A stretch of DNA of 64,000 nucleotides from Halomonas stenophila. GTDB lineage: Bacteria; Pseudomonadota; Gammaproteobacteria; Pseudomonadales; Halomonadaceae. Both the position numbers and the translations under genes were made by a program. Below are positions 17,099-26,052 of the stretch, piece after piece. The notes beneath the pieces are model-generated. The model made no database searches and was not told where the DNA came from. It worked only from the letters and a program-made list of their open reading frames with translations. Every line of letters begins with the position of its first letter. Position 1 is the first letter of the stretch. The stretch lies in the NCBI RefSeq assembly GCF_014192275.1, contig NZ_JACHXR010000006.1:124001-188000 (forward strand), in the 5' to 3' direction.

Positions 17099-18070
17099 AT
17101 GACACAACCCCTTGCCCTCATCTTCCCCGGGCAGGGCTCCCAGCAGATCGGCATGCTGCGCGAGCTGGCGGAGCGCTACAGCGTAGTGGGCGCGACCTTC
17201 GAGGAGGCCGCCGATGCGCTGGGATATGACCTCTGGCAGGTGGTCCAGGAAGGCCCCGCCGAGGCGCTCAATGCCACGGCCTGTACCCAGCCGGCGCTGC
17301 TGACGGCCAGCGTGGCGATCTGGCGTGTCTGGCAGGAGCTCGAGGGGCCGCGCCCCGGGGCCATGGCCGGGCACAGCCTGGGTGAATACAGCGCCATGGT
17401 CTGCGCCGGTGCCTTGCCCTTCGCCGACGGGGTGCGGCTGGTCAAGCTGCGCGGCGAGGCGATGCAGGCGGCCGTGCCCATGGGCGAGGGCGCGATGGCC
17501 GCCATCCTGGGCCTCGACGACGCCGCCGTGGAGCAGGCCTGTGCCCAGGCCGGCGAAGGCGACGTGGTGGCGGCGGTCAACTACAATGCCCCCGGGCAGG
17601 TGGTCATCGCCGGCAGCAAGGCCGCCGTGGAGCGGGCCATTGCCGCCTGCCAGGCGGCCGGGGCCAAGCGCGCCATGCCCCTGCCGGTGTCGGTGCCGTC
17701 GCATTGCGACCTGATGCGTCCGGCCGCCGAGTGTCTGGCCGAGGCCATGGACCGCATCGAGCTGCGGCCGCCGCGCTATACCGTGGTCCAGAATGTCGAC
17801 GCCGAGGCCCATGCCGACGTCGAGACACTGCGCACGCGCCTGATCGAGCAGCTCTACCAGCCGGTGCGCTGGACCTCGTGCATCGAGGCGATGTCTGCCC
17901 AGGGCGCCGAGGTGTTCATCGAGTGCGGGCCGGGCAAGGTGCTCACCGGGCTCAACAAGCGTATCGCCCGGGGCAGCCGGGGGCTGGCGGTCAATGACCC
18001 CGACAGCCTCTTGGCGGCTCTGGAGCTGGCCCGTGAAGCGGCCGGCCAGTCACCGTCGGCCAACGGCTGA
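17099..18070 (+). CDS. fabD: Malonyl-CoA:ACP transacylase FabD
   Basis: FabD loads malonate onto ACP for chain extension. From the ATG at 17099 it has 323 residues with FPGQGSQ at the N terminus, nucleophilic Ser93 in GHSLGEYSA, and the catalytic His in SVPSHCDLM. A GTG at 17090 is possible, but AAAGG at 17086-17090 is well spaced for the ATG. The protein is about ten residues longer than E. coli FabD, due to a C-terminal tail. The gene lies between plsX and fabG. Confidence 0.95.
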   Translation: MTQPLALIFPGQGSQQIGMLRELAERYSVVGATFEEAADALGYDLWQVVQEGPAEALNATACTQPALLTASVAIWRVWQELEGPRPGAMAGHSLGEYSAMVCAGALPFADGVRLVKLRGEAMQAAVPMGEGAMAAILGLDDAAVEQACAQAGEGDVVAAVNYNAPGQVVIAGSKAAVERAIAACQAAGAKRAMPLPVSVPSHCDLMRPAAECLAEAMDRIELRPPRYTVVQNVDAEAHADVETLRTRLIEQLYQPVRWTSCIEAMSAQGAEVFIECGPGKVLTGLNKRIARGSRGLAVNDPDSLLAALELAREAAGQSPSANG

Positions 18071-18100
18071 CCCATCTCCTGGACGAGAACGGAAGAGAGC

Positions 18101-18844
18101 ATGACAACCGAGCGTAGAGTCGCCCTGATCACCGGGGCCAGTCGCGGCATCGGCCGCGCCATCGCCCATGAACTGGGTCGCCAGGGGCGCATCGTGATCG
18201 GCACCGCCACCAGCGAGGCCGGGGCCGAGCGCATCGATGCCGACCTCAAGGCCCAGGGCTTCGAGGGGGCGGGGCGCCGCCTGGACGTCACCGACCAGGC
18301 CAGCGTGGATGCGCTGCTCAAGGCCATCGGCGAGGAGTTCGGTGCGCCGACCATCCTGGTCAACAATGCCGGCATCACCCGTGACAACCTGCTCATGCGC
18401 ATGAAGGAAGACGAGTGGGACGCGGTCATGGATGCCAACCTGAAGTCGGTCTACCGGGTCAGCAAGGCCTGCCTGCGTGGCATGACCAGGGCCCGTTTCG
18501 GCCGTATCGTGTCGATCAGCTCGGTGGTGGCGACCATGGGCAACCTGGGTCAGGCCAACTATGCGGCGGCCAAGGCCGGCATGGAAGGCTTCAGCCGGGC
18601 CCTGGCCCGCGAGGTGGCATCCCGCGCCATCACCGTCAATGCCGTGGCCCCGGGGTTCATCGCCACCGACATGACCGAGTCCCTGCCGGAGGAGCAGCGC
18701 CAGGCCCTGCTCGGTCAGATCCCGCTGTCGCGCCTCGGCCAGCCCGAGGAGATCGCCGCCGCGGTGGGCTTCTTGACGAGCGAGGCGGCCGGCTATATCA
18801 CCGGCGAAACACTGCACGTCAATGGCGGCATGAACATGCGGTAA
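18101..18844 (+). CDS. fabG: 3-oxoacyl-[ACP] reductase FabG
   Basis: FabG reduces 3-oxoacyl-ACP with NADPH. The 247-residue protein is a classical short-chain dehydrogenase. It has TGASRGIG at about residues 11-18, NNAGIT, the catalytic Ser in SISSVVATMGN, and the Tyr/Lys pair in NYAAAKAG. The C-terminal part PGFIATDMTE is typical of FabG. AAGAGAG precedes the ATG. A promoter for acpP lies in the following gap. Confidence 0.96.
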   Translation: MTTERRVALITGASRGIGRAIAHELGRQGRIVIGTATSEAGAERIDADLKAQGFEGAGRRLDVTDQASVDALLKAIGEEFGAPTILVNNAGITRDNLLMRMKEDEWDAVMDANLKSVYRVSKACLRGMTRARFGRIVSISSVVATMGNLGQANYAAAKAGMEGFSRALAREVASRAITVNAVAPGFIATDMTESLPEEQRQALLGQIPLSRLGQPEEIAAAVGFLTSEAAGYITGETLHVNGGMNMR

Positions 18845-18862
18845 TGCCGCGTCATGCGGCGG

Positions 18863-18889
18863 TTGCGTCGACCCAGAGCGGTCTATAAA
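18863..18889 (+). promoter_or_regulatory. Candidate acpP promoter
   Basis: TATAAA (18884-18889) lies 81 bases before the acpP start in an AT-richer gap. The best -35 is TTGCGT (18863-18868) with a short 15-bp spacer. Strong separate transcription of acpP is usual because ACP is very abundant; the exact site here is inference. Confidence 0.45.
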
Positions 18890-18969
18890 CTACCCCGCAG
18901 CTTATGGCTCGCGGAATTGAAACGGCTGGTAATCAGAACGGCTAACGTGAACGACTGGAGTACGTCATA

Positions 18970-19203
18970 ATGAGCACCATCGAAGAGCGCGTGAAGAAGG
19001 TTGTGGCCGAGCGCCTGAACGTCAAGGAAGAAGACATCCAGAACTCTTCTTCATTCACCGAAGATCTCGGCGCCGATTCCCTGGATACCGTCGAGCTGGT
19101 GATGGCGCTCGAAGAGGAATTCGACACCGAAATCCCCGACGAGGAAGCCGAGAAGATCACCACCGTTCAGGAAGCCATCGATTACGTCAACACCCACCAG
19201 TAA
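18970..19203 (+). CDS. acpP: Acyl carrier protein
   Basis: The 77-residue acidic carrier protein holds growing acyl chains on a 4'-phosphopantetheine arm. The attachment site is Ser37 in [19 protein letters not shown], the universal ACP motif. The arm is added by AcpS, encoded at 58.6 kb. Codon use is less extreme in GC than in the neighbours, with AAG/GAA-rich codons, as expected of a highly expressed gene. A pair of hairpins follows before fabF. Confidence 0.98.
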   Translation: MSTIEERVKKVVAERLNVKEEDIQNSSSFTEDLGADSLDTVELVMALEEEFDTEIPDEEAEKITTVQEAIDYVNTHQ

Positions 19204-19233
19204 GGGTGCTCGACACCGCTTGCTGAGGTGTAT

Positions 19234-19284
19234 CCGGGGCAGCGAGCCCCGGTGAGAGCCGTCCTGCCGCGCAGGGCGGCTCTC
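19234..19284 (+). terminator. Tandem hairpins between acpP and fabF
   Basis: Two stem-loops follow acpP. One is a 7-bp CCGGGGC/GCCCCGG (19234-19240, 19246-19252). The other is a 14-bp stem with one G-U pair (19254-19267, 19271-19284) and a 3-nt loop. Neither has a clear T run, so partial termination or 3'-end protection of the acpP message are both possible. A separate promoter for fabF follows. Confidence 0.6.
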
Positions 19285-19308
19285 GTGCTATGGGGCTGTC
19301 CTTCGTCG

Positions 19309-19337
19309 GTCACAGCGGGGGTGGACTCGGGTATAAT
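19309..19337 (+). promoter_or_regulatory. Sigma-70 promoter for fabF
   Basis: A perfect -10 TATAAT (19332-19337) lies 17 bp after GTCACA (19309-19314), a -35 with four of six matches. It lies between the hairpins after acpP and the fabF start, so fabF-pabC-mltG can be expressed apart from acpP. Confidence 0.75.
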
Positions 19338-19394
19338 GCGCGCAAAGAAGGCCCGTCGAGGGTCGTGTCACTACGGATGTCTGGAGGAAAGCTG

Positions 19395-20633
19395 ATGGCT
19401 CGTAGAAGGGTTGTAGTGACCGGGCTGGGCCTGGTCACGCCAGTGGGGAACACCGTCGATGAGAGCTGGGGCAACATTCTGGCCGGCCAGAGCGGTATCG
19501 CCCCCATCGAGCACTTCGATGCCAGTGGCTTCAATACCCGTTTCGGTGGCTCGGTGAAGGATTTCGACATCAGCCCCTACCTGAACCCCAAGGATGCCAG
19601 GAAGATGGACCTGTTCATCCAGTACGGGGTGGCCGCCGGTGCCCAGGCGATCAGCGATGCCGGCATCGAGTGCACCGAGGACAACGCCCACCGCATCGGC
19701 GTGGCCATCGGCTCCGGCATCGGCGGCCTGCCGATGATCGAGCACAACCACAGCGCCCTGCAGAAGGGCGGCGCGCGGCGCATCTCGCCGTTCTTCGTGC
19801 CGGGCTCGATCATCAACATGATCTCGGGCAACCTGGCCATCCAGCATGGCTTCTGCGGGCCCAACATCGCCATCACCACGGCCTGTACCACGGGCACCCA
19901 CAACATCGGCTACAGCGCCCGGACCATCGCCTACGGCGACGCCGACGTGATGGTCTGCGGTGGCGCCGAGATGGCCACCACGCCGCTGGGGCTGGGCGGC
20001 TTCTCCGCGGCGCGGGCGCTGTCCACGCGCAACGACGACCCCGCGGCGGCCAGCCGCCCCTGGGATCGCGACCGCGACGGCTTCGTGCTCTCCGACGGGG
20101 CCGGCGTCATGGTGCTCGAGGAACTCGAGCACGCCCAGGCCCGGGGCGCGACCATCTACGCCGAGCTCACCGGCTTCGGCATGAGCGACGACGCCTATCA
20201 CATGACCGCGCCGCCGGAAGATGGTCGGGGTGCCGCCATGTCCATGAGCAATGCCATCCGCGATGCCGGCCTCGATCCGGCGACCGTGGACTACATCAAT
20301 GCCCACGGCACCTCCACGCCGGCCGGTGACCTGGCCGAGAGCCGGGCGGTCGAGCGGGTCCTGGGCGATGCGGCCCGGGACGTGGCGGTGAGTTCCACCA
20401 AGTCGATGATCGGCCACCTGCTCGGGGCCGCCGGGGCCGTCGAGGCGGTCTTCAGCGTGCTGGCCATCCGCGACCAGGTGGCGCCGCCGACCATCAATCT
20501 CGACACCCCCCAGGAAGGCTGCGTGCTGGACTACGTGCCCCATACCGCCCGGGAGATGAGGATCGACATCAGCCTGTCGAACTCCTTCGGCTTCGGTGGC
20601 ACCAACGGCACCCTGGTCTTCTCCAGGGTGTGA
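19395..20633 (+). CDS. fabF: 3-oxoacyl-[ACP] synthase II FabF
   Basis: FabF condenses malonyl-ACP with acyl-ACP. From the ATG at 19395 (strong TGGAGGAAA ahead) it has 412 residues and starts [16 protein letters not shown]. Catalytic Cys164 lies in [12 protein letters not shown]. The two His residues are in [11 protein letters not shown] and [15 protein letters not shown]. An upstream in-frame start would read through the promoter, so it is rejected. The stop overlaps the GTG start of pabC. Confidence 0.96.
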   Translation: MARRRVVVTGLGLVTPVGNTVDESWGNILAGQSGIAPIEHFDASGFNTRFGGSVKDFDISPYLNPKDARKMDLFIQYGVAAGAQAISDAGIECTEDNAHRIGVAIGSGIGGLPMIEHNHSALQKGGARRISPFFVPGSIINMISGNLAIQHGFCGPNIAITTACTTGTHNIGYSARTIAYGDADVMVCGGAEMATTPLGLGGFSAARALSTRNDDPAAASRPWDRDRDGFVLSDGAGVMVLEELEHAQARGATIYAELTGFGMSDDAYHMTAPPEDGRGAAMSMSNAIRDAGLDPATVDYINAHGTSTPAGDLAESRAVERVLGDAARDVAVSSTKSMIGHLLGAAGAVEAVFSVLAIRDQVAPPTINLDTPQEGCVLDYVPHTAREMRIDISLSNSFGFGGTNGTLVFSRV

Positions 20634-21469
20634 GCGGGTCGCCGGCACAGCCCGTCCCCGGCGAGGGCGTCCCCTTCGACGACCGGGGGCTGGCCTATGG
20701 CGACGGCCTCTTCGAGACCGTACTGGTGCGCGACGGCGTGCCGCTGCTGTGGGAGCAGCACCTGGCGCGGCTGGCCCGGGGCGGCGAGGCGCTGGGCATT
20801 GCGTTGCCGGCCCGGGCGACCCTCGATGCCCTCCCGGCCCGCGCCGGCGAGGGCCTCGCGGTGCTCAAGCTGGTGCTGACCCGCGGCAGCGGTGGACGCG
20901 GCTACCTGCCCCCCGACGCCCCGACGCCCCGCCTGCGCTGGCAGGTCGCGCCGTTTTCGCCCTCGCCGTCGCGCTGGCGGGGCGTGCGGGTCCGCCACTG
21001 CCAGCTCTCCCTGGCGATCCAGCCACGCCTCGCCGGCCTCAAGCACCTCAACCGGCTGGAAAACGTGCTGGCCCGGGCGGAGTGGTCCGATCCCGAGATC
21101 GCCGAGGGGCTGCTCAGTGATACCCAAGGGCGGCTGGTCGAGGCCACCTGCATGAACCTCTTCTGGTGGCGCGAGGGTCACTGGGAGACGCCTCGCCTGC
21201 ACCGTTGCGGCGTGGCCGGCACCCTGCGCGAGGCGCTGCTGGCTCGTCTGGACCTCCGCGAGGTGGACGCCTCCCCCGAGGTGCTGGCGAGCAGCGAGGC
21301 CGTGTGCCTGGGCAACTCCGTGCAGGGCGTCTGGCCGCTGACCCGCCTCGATGATGCCGAGGGGCGCCCGCTGGCCCGCTGGTCGCCGGGGCGTCACCAC
21401 CGGGCCCTCCAGGCCGAGGCCCATGGGCTGCTGGGTTACCCGCGCCAGCCGGGCGATTCAACCGAGTGA
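20630..21469 (+). CDS. pabC: Aminodeoxychorismate lyase PabC
   Basis: PabC releases pyruvate from 4-amino-4-deoxychorismate to give p-aminobenzoate for folate. It is a fold-type IV PLP enzyme. The 279-residue protein has [20 protein letters not shown] at the N terminus and the PLP-binding Lys in [27 protein letters not shown] is also typical. GTG at 20630 overlaps the fabF stop. The order fabF-pabC-mltG-tmk-holB is the same as in E. coli. Confidence 0.93.
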   Translation: MSGSPAQPVPGEGVPFDDRGLAYGDGLFETVLVRDGVPLLWEQHLARLARGGEALGIALPARATLDALPARAGEGLAVLKLVLTRGSGGRGYLPPDAPTPRLRWQVAPFSPSPSRWRGVRVRHCQLSLAIQPRLAGLKHLNRLENVLARAEWSDPEIAEGLLSDTQGRLVEATCMNLFWWREGHWETPRLHRCGVAGTLREALLARLDLREVDASPEVLASSEAVCLGNSVQGVWPLTRLDDAEGRPLARWSPGRHHRALQAEAHGLLGYPRQPGDSTE

Positions 21470-21482
21470 ACGAGGACAACGC

Positions 21483-22487
21483 ATGCCCCGTGTGATCAAG
21501 CTCCTGCCGCCACTGGTGATCCTGCTGGCGCTGGCCCTGGGCGGGGGATACCGCTACTGGCAGGCCCGGCTCGAGGCACCGCTGGCCATCGCCTCGCCGG
21601 CCCTCTATGAGGTGCCGGGCGGGGCGGGCTTCCACCAGGTGATCGCCGAGCTCGCCGAGCAAGGCGTCATCGCCGACGCCTGGGCCTATCGCCTGCTGAC
21701 GCGGCTCGAGCCCGAGGCGGTGCCCGACCTGCGCCCGGGGGAGTATCGCCTGACCCCGGAGATGACCGGCCGGGAGATGCTCGGGCTGCTGGACCGCCAC
21801 GAGGTGGTCACCTACCCGCTGACCGTCCCCGAGGGCTGGACCTTCGCCCAGATGCGCGCGGCACTCGACGAGGCGGAGAAGCTCGAGCACCGCACCCGGG
21901 GGCGCAGCGACGCCGAGGTGATGGCGATGCTGGGGCGCGAGGGCAAGCATCCCGAGGGGCGCTTCTTCCCCGATACCTATCGCTATCACAAGGGCGTCAG
22001 CGACCTCGAGATCCTGCGTCAGGCGATGACGCGCATGGACGCCATGCTCGAGGAGGCCTGGACCGGGCGCGACGAGGGGCTGCCCATCGAGACCCCCTAC
22101 GAGGCGTTGATCCTGGCGTCCCTGGTGGAGCGCGAGACCGGGGTGCCCGAGGAGCGCCGGCGCATCGCCGGGGTCTTCGCGCGGCGCCTCGAGCGGGGCA
22201 TGCGGCTGCAGACCGACCCCACCGTGATCTACGGCATGGGCGACGCCTACGACGGCAACATCACCCGTGCCGACCTGCGCGCGGCCACATCCTACAATAC
22301 CTACGTGATCGATGGGCTGCCGCCCACCCCCATTGCCCTGCCGGGGCGGGCCGCCCTGGCGGCCGCGGTGTCGCCGGCCGAGGGCGAGGCCCTCTACTTC
22401 GTGGCCCGGGGCGACGGCTCCCATCACTTCTCGCGGTCGCTGCGCGAGCACAACAATGCCGTCAACCGGTATATCCGCAACCGCTGA
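21483..22487 (+). CDS. mltG: Endolytic peptidoglycan transglycosylase MltG
   Basis: MltG cleaves nascent glycan strands and limits their length. It is anchored in the inner membrane with a periplasmic domain. From the ATG at 21483 it has 334 residues, a transmembrane helix at about 7-24, and the YceG domain with LASLVERETG containing the catalytic Glu. LQTDPTVIYG and the C-terminal HHFSRSLREHN also fit. GAGGA lies ahead of this start. An upstream in-frame start is rejected because it would put 44 charged residues before the membrane anchor. Confidence 0.93.
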   Translation: MPRVIKLLPPLVILLALALGGGYRYWQARLEAPLAIASPALYEVPGGAGFHQVIAELAEQGVIADAWAYRLLTRLEPEAVPDLRPGEYRLTPEMTGREMLGLLDRHEVVTYPLTVPEGWTFAQMRAALDEAEKLEHRTRGRSDAEVMAMLGREGKHPEGRFFPDTYRYHKGVSDLEILRQAMTRMDAMLEEAWTGRDEGLPIETPYEALILASLVERETGVPEERRRIAGVFARRLERGMRLQTDPTVIYGMGDAYDGNITRADLRAATSYNTYVIDGLPPTPIALPGRAALAAAVSPAEGEALYFVARGDGSHHFSRSLREHNNAVNRYIRNR

Positions 22488-24160
<1,673 letters not shown>

Positions 24161-24177
24161 TGAAGGAGGCTCGATCG

Positions 24178-24513
24178 ATGGCCGCACAGAAAGCCCTCTC
24201 CCTGACCATCCAGGACATCCCGACCCTGCTCTCGGCCTACATGCCGGCGTTGGAGCGTGGCGGCATCTTCGTGCCCACCCGGGAGCGCTACGAGCTCGGC
24301 CAGGAGGTCTTCCTGCTGCTGACCCTGCCCGACGAGACCGAGCGGGTGCCGGTGACCGGCCGGGTCGTGTGGGTCTCCCCGGAGGGCGTCTCCGGACGCC
24401 GGGTGCCGGGCATCGGCATCCACTTCAGCGCCGAGGACCAGGGGGTGCGCGACCATATCGAGAACCTGCTGGCCGGCCAGCTGGACAAGGGCGCCCCGAC
24501 CTACACCCTTTGA
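24178..24513 (+). CDS. pilZ: PilZ domain protein, type IV pilus biogenesis type
   Basis: A 111-residue single PilZ domain. The ATG at 24178 is preferred to one at 24160 because GAAGGAGG (24162-24169) is well placed for it. The protein lacks a clear RxxxR motif. It keeps GGIFVPT, RVVWVSP and GIGIHF, like the stand-alone PilZ of Pseudomonas, which acts with PilF in pilus assembly and does not bind c-di-GMP. It lies between holB and tatD as in Pseudomonas. Its TGA stop is the start of a heptamer repeat array. Confidence 0.88.
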   Translation: MAAQKALSLTIQDIPTLLSAYMPALERGGIFVPTRERYELGQEVFLLLTLPDETERVPVTGRVVWVSPEGVSGRRVPGIGIHFSAEDQGVRDHIENLLAGQLDKGAPTYTL

Positions 24514-24624
24514 AGAGGGAAGAGGGAAGAGGGAAGAGGGAAGAGGGAAGAGGGAAGAGGGAAGAGGGAAGAGGGAAGACAGGCTATATGTTTTTCTTCC
24601 CTCTTGTTTCTTCCCTCTTATAAC
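24511..24624. repeat. Heptamer tandem array and pyrimidine arms, element copy 2 (pilZ/tatD)
   Basis: Nine exact copies of the 7-mer GAAGAGG (24512-24574) start inside the pilZ stop codon. A short spacer (ACAGGCTATATG) follows, and then two pyrimidine arms that each contain TCTTCCCTCTT, the exact complement of AAGAGGGAAGA in the array. Any register of the array can pair with either arm. It looks like an expanded relative of the sppA copy. The GC hairpin of the other copies is absent. Confidence 0.85.
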
Positions 24625-24652
24625 TTTTAGTCACCTATCGCCGAAGATTTTC

Positions 24653-25483
24653 ATGTTCATTGACTCCCACTGCCATCTCGATCGTCTCGATCCCCGCACC
24701 CATGACGGCGATGTCGCCGCCGCCCTGGACGCCGCCCGGGCCCGCGACGTGCGCCAGTTCCTGGCCATCGCCGTCACCCTGGAGGAGGTGCCGGGGATCG
24801 CCGCCCTGGCCCGGGCGCACGACGACGTGGTGATCTCCGCCGGGGTCCACCCCCTCCACCAGGTGCCCGAGGAGCCCAGCGTGGCGGCCATCAAGGACTG
24901 CGCCGAGCGCTTCGGCGCGGTGGCCATCGGCGAGACCGGTCTCGACTATCACTACGCGGGCGTGTCCCGGGAGGTCCAGCACGAGCGCTTCCGTCGCCAC
25001 CTGGTCGCGGCCACCGAGCTCGAGCTGCCGGTGATCATCCACACCCGTGAGGCCCGGGAAGACACCCTGGCGCTGATCCGCGAACACGTGGACCCCGGGG
25101 TGGGGGGCGTCCTGCACTGCTTCACCGAGGATCTGGACATGGCCCGGGAGGCGGTCGCCCACGGCTTCTACATCTCGTTGTCGGGCATCGTCACCTTCCG
25201 CAATGCCAGCGCGATCCGCGAGCTGGCCAGGCGCCTGCCGCTGGACCGCATGCTGATCGAGACCGACAGCCCCTACCTGGCCCCGGTGCCCCATCGTGGC
25301 AAGCCCAACGAGCCGGCCTGGGTGGTGGAGGTGGCCGAGTGCATCGCCGCCGAGCGGGGCATCAGCGTCGAGGAGGTGGCCATGCAGACCACCGCCAACT
25401 TCTATCGCCTGTTCCGGGCGGCCGCCCCCGAGGCGCCGGCCGAGATCCGTGAGACCCTGGCCCGGGCAGGCCTGGTGGGCTAG
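24653..25483 (+). CDS. TatD family metal-dependent hydrolase
   Basis: A 276-residue TIM-barrel hydrolase of the TatD family (E. coli YcfH/TatD). Metal ligands are visible as the N-terminal HCH in FIDSHCHLDRLD, Glu in GETGLDYHY, His in IIHTREA, His in LHCFTED and Asp in IETDSPYLAP. Members show DNase activity, but the cellular role of this subgroup is unclear. It follows holB and pilZ as in Pseudomonas. No clear Shine-Dalgarno precedes the ATG, which lies shortly after the repeat element. Confidence 0.9.
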   Translation: MFIDSHCHLDRLDPRTHDGDVAAALDAARARDVRQFLAIAVTLEEVPGIAALARAHDDVVISAGVHPLHQVPEEPSVAAIKDCAERFGAVAIGETGLDYHYAGVSREVQHERFRRHLVAATELELPVIIHTREAREDTLALIREHVDPGVGGVLHCFTEDLDMAREAVAHGFYISLSGIVTFRNASAIRELARRLPLDRMLIETDSPYLAPVPHRGKPNEPAWVVEVAECIAAERGISVEEVAMQTTANFYRLFRAAAPEAPAEIRETLARAGLVG

Positions 25484-25512
25484 CGGCCGTCGCCGCAAGC
25501 GAGGAGGGCAGC

Positions 25513-26052
25513 ATGAACCTGGAGACCCTGCTGGCCGGCATCGAGCCGGAGGGCGAGATTCCCCCGCTGGAGCGCTGGGCGCCGGAGCGGGTCGGCGACA
25601 TGGACCTCACCATCGCCGCCGACGGTCGCTGGATCCACGAGGGCGGCGTGATCTCCCGGCCGCGCCTGGTGCGCCTGCTGTCGACCATCCTGCGTCGCGA
25701 GGCCGACGGTGACTACTACCTGGTGACCCCCGTGGAGAAACAGCGCATCCGCGTCGAGGACCATCCCTTCGTCATCGTCAATGCCGAGCCGGATGCGGCC
25801 GGCGACTGGTGGCTCACCACCAATGTCGGCGACCGGCTGTGCCTCGACGACGCCCATCGCCTGGTCGTGACGACCACGCCGCGGGGCGAGGCGGTGCCCG
25901 AGGTGCCGGTCCGCTTCGGCCTCGCCGCACGCCTGGGACGCAACGTCTTCTACCGCCTGGCGGAGCTCGCCGAACGGCGCGGCGAGACGCTCGGCCTGAC
26001 CAGCGGCGGTGCCTGGCAGCCACTGGGGCGGCTGGACGGCGAGGCGCCATGA
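25513..26052 (+). CDS. DUF1285 domain-containing protein
   Basis: A 179-residue cytoplasmic protein with the DUF1285 pattern: PPLERWAPE near residue 17, DGRWIHEGGVISRPRLVRLL, YYLVTPVEKQRI and EDHPFVI. The function is unknown. GAGGAGG precedes the ATG. It overlaps the following helicase gene by ATGA, so the two are probably co-translated. No signal peptide or membrane segment is seen. Confidence 0.82.
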   Translation: MNLETLLAGIEPEGEIPPLERWAPERVGDMDLTIAADGRWIHEGGVISRPRLVRLLSTILRREADGDYYLVTPVEKQRIRVEDHPFVIVNAEPDAAGDWWLTTNVGDRLCLDDAHRLVVTTTPRGEAVPEVPVRFGLAARLGRNVFYRLAELAERRGETLGLTSGGAWQPLGRLDGEAP

